Shown here piece after piece: positions 23,676 through 36,500 of a DNA stretch of 64,000 nt. Both the position numbers and the translations under genes were made by a program. Within the stretch, counting starts at the first letter, position 1; each line of letters starts with the position of its first letter. Origin of the DNA: Sindora glabra (lineage: Eukaryota > Streptophyta > Magnoliopsida > Fabales > Fabaceae); the NCBI GenBank assembly GCA_020226215.1, contig CM035234.1, forward strand, positions 13,668,713 through 13,732,712, written 5' to 3'. Under the pieces are notes generated by a model. The model worked only from the letters and a program-made list of their open reading frames with translations. It had not been told where the DNA came from and made no database searches.

Positions 23676-24170
23676 GAGCCTAATAAGTAGTCCTCACAAT
23701 CTCTACAATAGTCCACTCAACTTTGATAGCAACCCAATCAACACTCTACATGGATTAAACTTTCTGGCACTTTAACATCATAATAGGTAGAATAACTTTT
23801 CTCTTATGACATGTTTATTTTCTTTTTCCTTAAAAGAAATGTTAAAATCATTCTTATGCATCCTATACTTATTGAGGCAAATTCAATGTTATCACTTTTA
23901 TACATTGGATACTTTTTTTAAGTAGCTTGCATAACATAAGCTTAACGAGCATCCCTCGTAGCAATAACCTTTTCAACTCCCATAATAGCCCACTCAACTC
24001 TCACAACAACCTATTTTGCACTACACATAGATCTGACTTTTTGGCCCATTAACATCACAATAGGTAAAGCAATTCTTCTCTTGTGATATGGTTATTCTCT
24101 TTTTCTTTAAAAGATATGTTGAAGGCTAGAATAAATATTGTTACTCTTATGCATTTTATACTTCTTGAGG
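23676..24170. repeat. Diverged direct duplication behind the MULE relic
   Basis: Copy 1 (about 23676-23877) and copy 2 (about 23946-24170) share, in order, tagcccactcaact-like, taacatcacaataggta, cttctcttgtgatatg and cttattgagg-like words. They have many substitutions and a few indels, so the duplication is old. Confidence 0.75.
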
Positions 24171-24499
24171 AAAGTCTACTTAGCTATATACTTTCTTGTG
24201 GGATCCAACAAAAAAATGGAGATTAGTATTGATCATTTTACCAATGCCTAAGCCATGTAGGCCACCAACTACACAACTGTTAAGAAATGCAAACTAGAAT
24301 TTTCCTAATGATATGTAAGCAATTGTTTTCAGTTAGAGAGGATATCTCTGCGTGATAAAAGAGACTCTATATTGACATTCAATTTTATCTAGATAATAAT
24401 ACAAATAAAATAATGTTAAAAAATTAGAGTACATTAAAAATTTTTAAAAATAATTTTTTTTTGTACAAGATAAGAATAATGAATGACAAGTTACTAACA

Positions 24500-25760
24500 C
24501 TTTCTGTTTCTTCTATATCGCATTTCCCTTGTAGCCACATACCGCATCTCAACTACCTATCACATCTTACTCAGTTGATTTTATTATTTAGCCAACTCCA
24601 CCAATGATGGATCCAACTTCACTTAACATTGCACATAAAGTTTGTTTTTCAATCAATTCCACCTCACACACATAAAACGTAAGAAGTGTGTTATTTATGA
24701 AGGGCCTTTCCTTTCTTTTTCTCTCACTCCCAGCAGCTCAGAGGAGGGAGCCTAGCAGTGGAGAAATACGACGAATGAGCACTCTTTAAAATTCTTCTCA
24801 CATGCCCCACACTGAACCTCCCTCTGGGCATTGACAGCTCACTCTCTTTCTCTCTCCTATTTTCAATATTCATAGCCGTTTTCCTGGAGGGGAAGGACTT
24901 CGGATCCTAGACCCGAGCGCCCTGTTTTGTTTCTGTTGTCTCTATTCTCTGCCCGCCGCTTTACTCATCGTCGATCTGGCTGCCATTGTATCTCTCGGTG
25001 CTCTTATGTGAGTCACTCGGGGCTGCAAAGGGCATAAGAGAACTGCAATGACACTGCTGTGAATAGTTAAGATAGGAGGATTTGCCTGCTCCGTTCATCG
25101 GCCTCCTCCATATTTTTCGGTGATGCCAAGCTGAGACGGCTCGTCCTCCGTATCTTCATGCTAACCACCGATGTCAATGATGTCAAAATAGCGTCCCTCC
25201 ACCCTAAGCGTGATTAAGCTGGCCAAGCGGCGTGTATAGGAGGTTGCGGCTTATTCCTTCACCGCGGATCCATATTATATACTGGGGAGATTTCAATTTA
25301 TTATTACTAGGCCGGCATCAAAGCATTGACGAGACAAAGCTTCTTGTTGGTGTAAAAAATGATGGTGAGGTGAACTTGAATGTTGGATCAGTAAAGGCTG
25401 GTGTTCACTTTCCATTTGATCATCGTCTTTTTGCTCCCTTACGTGCTGCATGAGGTGCTTCATGCAAAAGTAGAACTCGTCGATGACTATGCAAAGTTCA
25501 AACTAAGCATCAGAGTTTCAGAAAGAGCGACCATCTTCAATAGCAGCAGCTTGAGCCCTTCATCGTTTTGGTATATTCCAAACAAAGGAGGAATGGCGCC
25601 GTTCATGGGCTTGGGAAGTGAGATGTTAATGGCTTTACTTGTATCGCCATTAAAGACGTTGGCGCGTGGAAGCCCACGAACAGCCAAGGAAGAAGAAGAA
25701 AAAGCCATAGTTGAGAAAGGTTTTTACTTGTACCCACGTCTTTTGAATGCATCGAGAGGG
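24500..25760. other. GC-richer island of unknown identity
   Basis: This stretch has far more G+C and more CG dinucleotides than its flanks. It opens with promoter/UTR-like text (gttatttatgaagg at about 24690, then ctctcactccc tracts). I cannot assign a protein. Short frames are 25232-25453 (+, 73 aa), 25401-25799 (+, 132 aa) and 25487-25708 (-, 73 aa). The minus frame starts MAFSSSSLAVRGLPRAN, Ser/Ala/Arg-rich like an organelle transit peptide. Frames seem broken on both strands, so a decayed gene, a captured gene fragment or a regulatory/CpG region are all possible. It lies next to the MULE relic, which raises the option of Pack-MULE-style capture. Confidence 0.4.
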
Positions 25761-25800
25761 TTCATCCCACTCCGGTTATATATATATTTTTTTATTTAAA

Positions 25801-26637
25801 AAATTACCTTTTGTGATTTAATAATACTGTTAAGATATTATTTTATACAAATAATAAAATAAATTAAAATAGTTTGAAAGTTCAATCTATTTTAATATTC
25901 TTGCAATGAGAAATATTTTTAAAATTAAATGAGTGAACTAATTAAATTAAAAAAATTTTAATATTATTATATATAAAAATTATCTTATTATGTGCACTTA
26001 TAACTTATATTTTTATTAAAAAATATTATATTTTTATGATAATAGAATAATATTGAAGTTAATTTAAGTGAAATAAATATAATTTTAATTTTTTTAAGCA
26101 ATTCTTATTTAGATTTGACCTTAAAATTGGATAAATTTGATACTTTAAAAATTATAACATAATATTGAAATTATAATTTTAATTATTTTAAATAATTTCT
26201 TTATTCAAATTTAGTTATGAAATCTAATAAATTTAATATTCTTAAAATTATGAAATAATATTAGAATTATGATCTTAATTTTTCTAAATAAATTTTTATT
26301 TAGATTTGGTCATAAAGTTAGACAAATTTGATACTCTAAATTAAAAATTATTAATTTGATACCTTTTAAACAAATAAACAAATAGAATTACTTAGAATAA
26401 TTTTTCTTTATCTTATTATTTTAAAATTTATATTATAATTATTTTATTAAAAATATTTCAAAACATAATGAAATAAAATCTTTCTAAAAAGATAAAATAA
26501 TAATAATTTTTCAAAAATAATAAAGTAAAAATCATTTAAATAATAAATTAGTACTTATGACATATTAAAATTAAGTAATTTAATTACAAATACAATTATG
26601 ATAGTACTTAACATTATTGAAGCATTTTTTTCATTTA
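25801..26637. other. AT-rich stretch with diverged internal repeats
   Basis: No gene seen. At about 26095-26360 a unit of roughly 105 bp recurs with variation (attcttatttagatttgacc... / tttatttagatttggtcat...), each followed by aaattggataaatttgat-like text. This is an old tandem array. Confidence 0.45.
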
Positions 26638-26645
26638 AATCCTAT

Positions 26646-27164
26646 TAGACATGTAAAATGAGACTCGTGATCGTGAGTAATACAGGCAACCTGTGGTCAT
26701 GGGCTAATGCGAGAAGCTTAGCATAAAGCCCGTGTTTAATGTAGACTTGCCTGCGCGGGCAAAAGCTAATGTGGTCGCAGGCTTGACTGCGAGCAAAAAG
26801 AAAAATTTTTAATTATTTTTTCTTATATTTAAGCCTAACATATATTAAAAAAATTAATTCAATTACTTCCTAATAAATTCAATCCAATTTCTATATTCTA
26901 ATTCAATTTTTTTACTTAAATAATTCAATAAAAATTAAAATATTAAAATATAATTTATAAATTATAAAATAAAATAATTAATAAAAATATTTTAAAAAAT
27001 ATAGGCTACCTGCAAGTAAGCCTGCACCACATGCGGTGCGATGCAGTGCAGGCATCCTAATATGAAGCCTGCAATTAATGCGGGCTTATACAGGTAAGCC
27101 CGCATGGGCAAAAGCCATGCAGGCTAGGCTCATATAAGCCCGTCCCACCCATTTTACATATTTA
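26646..27164. mobile_element. Non-autonomous hAT element, 519 bp, with 8-bp TSD
   Basis: The 8-bp duplication AATCCTAT lies at 26638-26645 and 27165-27172. The left end reads TAGACATGTAAAATG; the right end read inward is TAAATATGTAAAATG, a 15-bp terminal repeat with two mismatches. GC-rich subterminal regions with repeated gcccgc/gcgggc and aagcc words flank an AT-rich centre (26800-27000). No coding capacity. Length and symmetry fit a deleted hAT derivative. Confidence 0.85.
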
Positions 27165-27172
27165 AATCCTAT

Positions 27173-28429
27173 CATGAAGTTAGATAGATTTGACAACTAA
27201 ATTAAAAAATCAACTAAAATTAAAATCATTTTTTCAGAAAAATACATATATATTATAATAAGGATTATCGTAATTCAATTTAAAAAATAGAATTATAATA
27301 AACGAGCAACTATTCTGTAAGTGAATGTTGTAGGGTGCTAATATATTCCTCACACATAATCAACTATCGAATTTAAATTCTAGAAATATAGATCTTTTTT
27401 TGTGTTTAAATCACACAAATTGGTAGTGGTTTCATTTTCTTTATATTCATACTTTAACATTCCAGGGAAGTATAAATCCTCTCACCTCCCACAATTTAGC
27501 TACGAGGTGCATCACAACACCTTACAAGCTACAAGCAATGGTAATAAACAAATATTTTCTTCACTTGTCATTTCAACCAAAAAGTTATTTAGTGGGAATA
27601 GGAAAAAAAAACTACTTTTACCTTTTAAAAAGAAAACAACTAGAATAAGTTACAATGTACATATCTTTATGCAATTTAGGATTTAAGTGGTTAAAATTTT
27701 GTCATATTTTTGTGATATTTACTCCTTTTGCTAAGTAACTTTATTAATGTAGTAGCAATTGCAATGTACATTTTCTCATACAACTTTTGTGGTTGATTGT
27801 ATAATGCCATGTTTTTGTTTTAAATGAAAATGTCCTGGTCATTTTCGTTAAAGTGCAAGTCTTTTTTTTTTTCATTTGTGTTAAAATATACAAGTTTTTT
27901 TCCTCCAATTATTTTTTATAAAGCTAGTTAATGTTTTAATATAAAGGGATTATTGCAACTTGCCCAAATAGCTAAATAAGAAGACACTAGCTTTGCAGCT
28001 CTAAATATCTAATGTCATGGTCAACCTCAACAAATACTTTATTGATATCATTAAGTTTAAGGTCCCCTAAATTGCTTTAAATATTAGAGCAACACTTATA
28101 TGTAAATTTCAAATGCCATGGTCAATTAATCATCAAGTTTAAGGTCCCCCAATTCATATAGTTATATAAGTGGGACTAAAGGAGATGTATGTAAAATACT
28201 TTGTACTTAACCTCGACGAATTGTTGCAAATTTAAATCTAGCAAGTTAAATTTAGAGATAGTAGACTAAACTAACACAATTAATTAAACTTTATCAACAA
28301 AATACATAGCACAACGATACCAATTCTTCCAAAACTAATGTTTTTCATCATTATACTAAGTTACAATACAACATTCTCCTATTTCAAACACATTATTACA
28401 ATAAATAATAGCACAAAAAATCTCCATAA
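27173..28429. other. AT-rich stretch without recognised genes
   Basis: A frame at 27402-27686 (94 aa) has no recognisable motif and ordinary AT-rich composition; I do not call it a gene. Nothing else was identified. Confidence 0.4.
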
Positions 28430-28970
28430 GCATACTAGATTGAACTTACATATTTTCATAGTCTTCAATTACCTTTTAATTTGACAAATCTTTTTTTGAA
28501 GTATGATTATTTACTCTTCAACATGATTTTCCTCTGCTTTAATTAGTTTCTCACATAAAAAAGAGACCATAAATAAGTTATCTTTGCACTAAAAAAACTC
28601 ATATGAAAGGTTGCTATTTTACAAAAAAAAAATCAAGAATTATCAAATTAACATTATACACAACATAACCATAAAAGATTAAGAATGTATTTTTTTTCAA
28701 ATATTACCTTATATAATAGGCATCTATAAAATTGGCTCTTTGAATTCTTAGCAGTTTTTAAAGTGAGAATGATAGCATTTTTAAGCAATCACAAGACACC
28801 ACTATCCTAATTAAATCCTTCATTATCTTAGAAGAAGATATTACCTTTACTTCGATCTGCATTTTCTTCATAAATTTAGGTGAAGATTTATTTGGTTTAA
28901 GCAATCCAATCTCTGGGTCATTTTGGCTCTTTCTATGGTAGCTTGACTTAAATCATGCTTCCATGGTTGA
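28430..28970 (-). pseudogene. Possible GRF-type zinc-finger protein relic
   Basis: On the minus strand a CDC...(long gap)...FYRC-like pattern is readable at about 28810-28715 with one frame change. It is followed by a GT donor, an intron-like T-rich stretch, and a second exon-like segment (about 28620-28470) rich in Glu, Lys, Gln and Ile that could form a coiled coil. Small plant proteins with one GRF zinc finger plus a coiled coil have this two-exon layout and often lie in transposon-rich DNA. The candidate start near 28964 meets a stop after three codons, so it is broken. The call rests on pattern memory and is tentative. Confidence 0.33.
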
Positions 28971-29086
28971 AGAGTAAGGAAAGCAATGTATAATGAAGCA
29001 ATGAGTTTGATAAATTTGAAAGTTTTTGCATTTAGAGATTTGAGAGAAAAATATAATGCTTTCTTTTAATATAAAAGAAAATCAGG

Positions 29087-29730
29087 GTCTACTTATTTAC
29101 TATTTTTATAAATAATTTTCTATTTTTTATTTTTAAAAATAAAAATTCTTATTAGGTAAGCTATTTTCAAATTTTATTTTTAAAAATTATAACTCAAAAT
29201 ATATAACTTAAAAATAGAAAAAATAAAACAAGCTCTATTTGTTTACAATTTTTTAAAAAAAATTTATTTTTTATTTTTTAAAAAGAGAAGAATCTATTTT
29301 GAGAAACTATTTTCAAAATATATTTTTAAGAACTATAACTCTATATATAAATTTAAAAAAATAAAAATAACTTTTAAATACTTTCTTGAATTATTCTCTT
29401 ATTCTTAATGTCAATTTTATAATTAAATAAATTTTTTTATTTGTAATACTAGTTACCTTTTATTCCTTATTTACCTTCTATCTAAAGACAAGTTTTGAAA
29501 AAATAATTTTGAAAACATAAAAATAAAAATATATCCAAACATGCCTAAATTTTTTATTTTTAACTTATTTTTTATTTTGGATGTTAGTTGGAAATTAAAT
29601 GAAATATTTTCTAATTTATTTATTGAAGCATTCTTTATTCTTTATTTTATTTAAATTGAAAAATAATTTTTGAAAAAATAATATTTGCAAATAATTTCTA
29701 AAAAAATAAAAACATATTCAAACAAACTTT
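29087..29730. mobile_element. Foldback-like element with internal duplication
   Basis: Two copies of about 140 bp lie at 29087-29225 and 29230-29370; both open with cta(c/t)tta/gtttac-like text and share aagctattttcaaa or aaactattttcaaa. Right-hand words atatccaaacatgcc (about 29530) and atattcaaacaaac (about 29710) are inverted relatives of the opening. This suggests nested MITE-like copies; no target duplication was found. Confidence 0.35.
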
Positions 29731-30430
29731 TAATTTTTCAACTTGAATTTTTTTAAACTTACCTAATTCAAAATTAAATTTGGCATATTTAAATGCCATA
29801 TAAGTGTGGTAATAGATTGTTAATATGGGAGTAAATTGTTGTCAAAATATTGTTTTGGACTAACCTAAGGTTAACCTAGTCTTTTAAGGATGAATTTGAC
29901 TATTTACTCAAAAAGAAAAGAATGAGTCTTTATATCTAAAGAAAATAAGAGTTCTTATGGAATGGACTATTGATTCCTAACAAAAAAAGGAAAGATACAT
30001 ATTTATGTTTTAGACTAATAGATTCATATAATATAGTTTAACTAATCAAGATTAAACCTATAGATTAATGATATCATTTGAAAAACAAGAAATTATTATG
30101 TATTAAAGTGCATCATTTGAACAAATGGAATTTTTTCAAATAATTACCTTTAAATAAGTTAAAAAGCATAAAATGATTAAAAATTAACAATGCTTATTTG
30201 TAGACATCTTTTTAGGAGTTTTATAAATAAAGAGCTCATATATGTTATTTCACACATAAGAAAATGACATTAGATAAACAGTTAAGAAGCTCTAAAACAA
30301 TTTCAAAGATTTGTTAGTAAAGATTAGAGTTTGTAACTTCAATCGATAACATTAGTTTTGAGTTAAAAACTTTAACCAAGTTCAAGTTAAAATCCTTGAA
30401 TCTTTATAAGTATTAGGCCATTATGAAGAT
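29731..30430. other. AT-rich stretch without recognised genes
   Basis: I see nothing beyond AT-rich single-copy-like sequence leading into the minisatellite. Confidence 0.35.
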
Positions 30431-31130
30431 TCAATCTTTGATTTCAGGTCAAGTTTCCTCAAAACTCTCCATAGAAGTCAAACATCTAACATTTGATCTA
30501 ACATCAAGCTTCCTTGAAGCCTTTTCAAACTGAAGCTTTAGCCTTCGATTCAAGATCAAACTTCATCAAACCTCTTTGTCAAAGTCAAGCATCTAACTTT
30601 TGATATAAGATTAAACTTTCCTAAAGCCTTTCATTGAATTCTAGCATTTAGCCTTCAATCTAAGATTAAACTTCCTTGAAACCTCCAATTGAAGTCAAAC
30701 AATTAGCTTTAATACAAGATCAAGCTTCTTTGAAACCCTCCGTTGAAGTCCATTATCCAATCTTTGATTTAAGATAAGCTTTATAAAAGGCCCCCATCAT
30801 AATCAATTATCTAACCTTCAATATAAGATTAAGCTTTCTATTGAGGTTAAATATTTATCATATAATTTGAGATCAATCTTTGTTGAAACCTTCTATTAAA
30901 TTCAAGCATTAAGCCCTCAATTTAAGATTAAGCTTCCTCAAAACCCTCTGTTGAAGTCAAGTATTTAACTTTCAATCCCAGATCAAGCTCCTTGAAGTTT
31001 TTCACTAAAGTTAAGCATCCATTCTTCAATCCAAATCCAAGATTAAGTTTTTTTTTTAAACCATCTATTGAAGTCAAGTATTCATCATAGGATCTAAGAA
31101 TAAGCTTCCTCGATACCCTTAATCAAAGTT
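30431..31130. repeat. Degenerate minisatellite, 55-bp period, about 12 copies
   Basis: Successive units carry the words cttcctcaaaaccctc, ttgaagtcaagcatc, taaccttcaatc and aagatcaag in fixed order. The spacing between equivalent words is 55 bp where units are undamaged. Units have many substitutions and some deletions. Because 55 is not a multiple of 3, a repeated protein is unlikely. Old array, function unknown. Confidence 0.88.
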
Positions 31131-33590
31131 AACTTAAAAAGAATAATTAGAAAATGCTTTATTTTTTAAAAGAATTTCAAAATTAGACATTGTACTCCTT
31201 ATCTTTAAATAAATAAAAAATTTATTTTTTTAGAATTCATCCTTTTTTTTAATTTCTTATAGAGAAGTTTATTTGTTTAATATGTATTACGTATTCTCTT
31301 ATAGTATAATGAATTTTACAATAAAACTCAATTACAAAAGTAAGAAAATATGAATAGTGGATGTACATGTAACCGTATTTACTTTTAAATTTTTTAAAGC
31401 AACAAGTAGGATAACCATTCCAAAAATCAAAGCATTAATAAATTTCTCACAATTCAACAAGGATGATTTCTAAAATTCATATAAGACCAATATACTTTCA
31501 ATCAAACTAAAATCTTGTTAGTATATTTACTTTTAATTTAATTGATGATGATCATGACTTTTTTGAATATTTCTTAGAAAAAATTACAATATGGCATTAG
31601 CTTTTTTTCAAAGTTTTTATTCAATTTTTTTACATCTCCACTTACATTTAATGAAGATCAATGGCATACAAATAATAGAGGTAAGAGTGGTAAGCAATGA
31701 TATTATTTTCAAAAAATAACATAAAGTATTGTTGGCAATTTTAATAGTGGTAAAAGGATTAGGATGCAAGAAGATTTTAATGTAAATGCAATTTGTGGTA
31801 ATTCTTATACGTAGAAACCCTCCAATGAAATAATATTAGTGTTACCTAGAACTTCCAATATTTACAAATGGAACAGACTTCCACACATTACTAAAAAGGT
31901 AGTGTAGCCATGCACCAGTTAATCTATAGCTACTATTTGATGACAGAATTGTGTTTGAGTAAATGCCACTTCTTAAAAAATAAAATATTAAAATTACAAA
32001 TTAATCCGATAATTTAAGAATTAACAAGTATAGAATTTAGGAAGACTGGGCTAGATTCAATATGTATGGATCTAGTTAGGGGGAATAAGATGTGTTTTAG
32101 AGTGGGTCTAAAGCAATAATTGTAATGGAAGTCCTACAAATAGGAGATTGCAAAGGATAGCAAACATTGGTGAGGAGTTCGATCAAGTAGAAGTTTAAGT
32201 AAAGCTTCCAAACCTGGACAAAAGGTATTAAGGATTTTTATAATTATTGAAATGTAATATATGTTATATAGTGACCACACGTTAATAAGGATTTAGGGTT
32301 TAGTGTTAAAATTGCATCCAATATGTAATATTGTGGAAATATGTAGCAATTTGCATTTTTATGAAACTGATGCATGACATAATTAGTTAAATATGTATGA
32401 TGTTTAGTTTAATCAAAATGGTATGGGCTAATTCCATTCCACCTTGTACTAGTAACTTCAAAGAACATTTTAGAGTGGAAGTTCACTTTAACTATGTAAT
32501 ATTGAAGTGAACTCCTAGTTGAGTCATTGAATAGCACCTAAAACTTATAAATAGTGAAAAATATGTAAACAACCATAAACCTGGAAATATAATTAGTTGA
32601 TAGAACATGGATTTAACATGAGATGCTAACCATGATATTATAAAAATGCTATGTTGTGCATATTAATCAAAAATAGTAAAGATATGCATTGAAGATTGGG
32701 GGACATGGTTTGTAAAGGGATTTTGTTATATTGATATAGAGTGGTAAATCATCTTTACATTTTTGTAAAACTTAGAGCTCTCCCAAGTTTGTTTAGTGTT
32801 TGTGTAAGTTTTTCTTAATCAAGATTAGTATTTGTTCCATAACATTGATTAGAAAATCTACATAGGGAGTCCAAACTTAGTTGTAAATTATGTCATTTAT
32901 AGTATCATAATGTCTACTTCTTTTAATTTTCCATGTACATTAGGATGTAAAGGTAGAGTTGCATTTTTCATAGCAAGGTATTTCTAATTATGATTTACTT
33001 CTTTGTGCATTTTTCGTAAGGTTGCTAACATGGAACCAATGTTAAGTTCAATAAAAATTCTTTAAGAGACCCCCTGAAATGTTTCTTTTATGAAGTATTC
33101 CTTGTAAAACTTGACAATTTTGAAACGCTATAGTGCATGTAATCTAGTTGAAATCTAATGTGTTTCTATTTTTAGTCAATGTTTAACGGTAATTTAAACA
33201 TTTGAATTTACACTAAATATATGAGAATATTTTGAAATCATTTTTATTGATAAGGCATCGATGTCAGATGTTTTATCATGTCAGATATTAATTATAATAT
33301 CCTAAATTAATATTTAAATTTTATTCTATTTTAAATGCTATCAAGTATTTACCTTAATGGATGAAGATAATTGTATTACATCTTTTTTTGTAAGCTAAGG
33401 TTTTTTTTGCATTTTTTTAAAATAATTAACATAGTTGTATTTTACAAGTTATAAAGACTTTATAACTTTTAAGTGTGAAGGGTTCTAAAGAAAATACATG
33501 TCTAAGATTTAATAAAATTATTTTTTAATATTTATGAATTATTGAAGTATTCAAATGGGGATTTAAATTGAAGTTGGAAAGAAATAGAAA
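31131..33590. other. AT-rich stretch without recognised genes
   Basis: No domain, RNA or clear element boundary was recognised on either strand. Base composition and frequent stops suggest decayed repeat sequence. Confidence 0.35.
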
Positions 33591-36500
33591 ATATTCTCGA
33601 GATTTGGGGTGTGATGAACTACGATATATATGTGTGCGTGTGCGTGTGTATATATATACTATTAGCTAAATAAGTTATTCTTTTAATATTTTAGATTAAT
33701 AAGATAATTTAAGCTAAGGTTTTGAATGAGATGGAGAAAGGGGATTTTTATAAAACCAGAATTTAAATCTTTATAAAAAGTTAAGATTAATGGATCTTTT
33801 TTTAAAAAAAAAAGATAAATGAACGGTAAAGATCAAATTTAATTCAAATGGAAGGCTCAAATTGAAATAGGAACTAAGCTTACTAAGGACGAGATATGCA
33901 AAAGTAAAATTGAAAACTTATTTTTTTCTTTTTGTTCTCCCTTTTTCTTATCTTCATCAGCCCTCTTTCCCCTTTTTTAGCCCTCTTTCTTATCTTTTCC
34001 TCTCCTTTTTCTCTTTATTTTTCTAGCCACTAATCCTTGTTCTTCTAGCCATTTGGCATCACATTTGGCCTTTCCTCCATGTGAGCTCATCTCTAATGGA
34101 TAGTTACTAGTTATCGTGATAGGAGAATTATGGATCATAGTGGTAAAGGCATGGTTTTCTTTCTTCCCAACATGTCTTTCCTTGCCCGCTATTGGTGCTT
34201 TGCTTCTCTAGCCACTATGTGTTATTGTGTTTCTGGGGATTGCTACCTCATTAGCTTCGAGGCTTTGTGAAATAAAATAAAGCTACTAATTGAAGCTCAA
34301 ACTAAGGTGTTACTCCTTTCTGTTTTCCAGTAACCCAACAAATTTCCTAACAATAGTGAACTACTGGTGACCTCACCTAGTTGGTGGTAAGCATTTCTAC
34401 ATGAAAATCCTTCAATATTTGGTTATTAAAGGTTGGACAATAAGATCCATTTATGTACTTTTGTGATATATGATAATACATGTGAAAAAATGTGATTTTT
34501 TATGAAGAATGCTAGAATACTATAATTAAAGTATTTTGAAATATTATATTCTCATATTTTGAATGATTCAAATTTAATCTAAAAAAAACCTATTTTCATG
34601 TATATTGAAAATATGATAGTCTTTTAAAAAATGAGAGGTTTATGCAATAGGATAATTGAGTGATATGATAAAAGTTTTTATAGGTCACTAACCTTAATAT
34701 ATTTAGATGATTTGGAGTTGAACTAAGGAAAGCGCATTTCTATACATACTATGAGAAACTTGTTAATAACTTTAAAATATAAAAATATTATGTTATATAA
34801 TGCTGTAATAGTATATTTACAAAATGCCTAGATCATCAAATTTTATTATTTATGCTTAAATAGTATGGACCTGAGAAATCATTATATGATAACATATCTT
34901 CATGCCTATAAGTAAATATTTGAAAATAAAGGAAGCCGATGAACTAGGATAATTAAGTAATATAAAATGAACTTTTTTAGAGTCTCAAGTTATAATAATT
35001 TTATCTATATGGCTTTAATTTAGAAATCCTTAAATTATGAAATACTTTGATTTTAAAAACTAATATTAGAAAATGTAAGGAACTAGTGATCTTGAGTGTT
35101 GATGTAATTATGAAACAAATCTAGAATAGTAATGTAAAAAATGAATAACTAGTTACCCTGTATTTATAAGTTATCATTATAAATTGTGAAATAGAAAGAA
35201 ATGGAAGATAAAAGTAGAATACTTTGATACCTTTAAAGTAAATGAAGTAGATGGATTCTACTAGGTGAGTATATATTTTTCTTAAATAAATATTCTAATA
35301 TTATTTAGGAAAATATATATTCTAATATTATTTGGTTCATATGACATCTATATAATCTTTGTTATAAATGGTATAAATTATATATACATTCACCTGTGAA
35401 CCCTTAAAGGAATAATTATGCATTATGGATTATTATTGACTTACCTTTGTAGTCATGCATGAATAACATAGAGATGATGTCAATGATAAGGTAATGGTTA
35501 TCTATTCGAGTAAATGTGGATTTGTCATGTTTAAAAGGTATGGTGGTGTCATTATTCACTATTGATTGATTGTGATAGGATTATAATGGTAAATGATATA
35601 GTTTGTATTGTGATTAAGTTTATATTGTTATATGCATGTTAGAAAGTGTAGTGTGATTTGTATTAGAATGTAAATGAATGTTATGGCCAGGCAAAAAGGT
35701 ATGATGGTGTTGCTATATATATTATATTTTATTTTATACTTTGATTTACCTCATGATGATAAATAGCTACTTTGTGTTGAAATCTATTAAAATTGTTATA
35801 TGTAGTGCTAAGATCCAATATATATTATATTGTGAATTATGCTATGAGTGGCATTTGAAATTAAGAAATGTGACTAGGATAATGATATGAATATTGGATA
35901 AAAATTTTTTAGTAATAAGGTGGGAATAATATAAGGCAGACCTTGAAGAAATAAGAATAAAAAGTTTGTAGAGGGTATAAGGTTAATTTAAAAGTCAAAA
36001 CATGGATGCTTGTTTTTGTTATATATATATATTATTCTTTATTGCATTATGAAATGGAAATCTAGTTATCCTTAAATACCCTTATTTGATATGATTATGA
36101 TTGGGCTTATTGGCCATTTGAATGTTTGATGATTATTCGAAATGAGTTAAGTGTGATATGATAATAATATTGTGTAAACTGAATGATTGAGATTAATATG
36201 AATTGTGAAATGAAATTAATAGTTTGAGTTATGTGCAGGTAAATAGATTAACCTAAGAATTGGTATTATAAGTTACAAAAACCAAGGATTTGGTTTGCAA
36301 TAGTTTTCCATTTTAAGATTTAACTAATTTATGACCGTTTTACATAATTGATTTCACATCTAGTTATGGTAGATATATGTTCATTGAGTTTTCATAACTT
36401 ATTTTATTTTATTTTTAATGTTTTTAGGTTAAAATATAAGTATATTTCAGCTTTGCTACGTCTATAGAAAATCAAAGATAGCTTGGTTGAAAGAATTTGA

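Noticed and set aside
25401..25799. 132-aa plus-strand frame in the GC island as a confident gene
   Set aside because: It has no recognised domain, overlaps equally plausible frames on both strands, and ends in AT-rich repeat. It was kept only as part of an unassigned island.
30431..31130. CRISPR-like array
   Set aside because: The units are contiguous 55-bp degenerate repeats without unique spacers, in a plant genome. This is a minisatellite.
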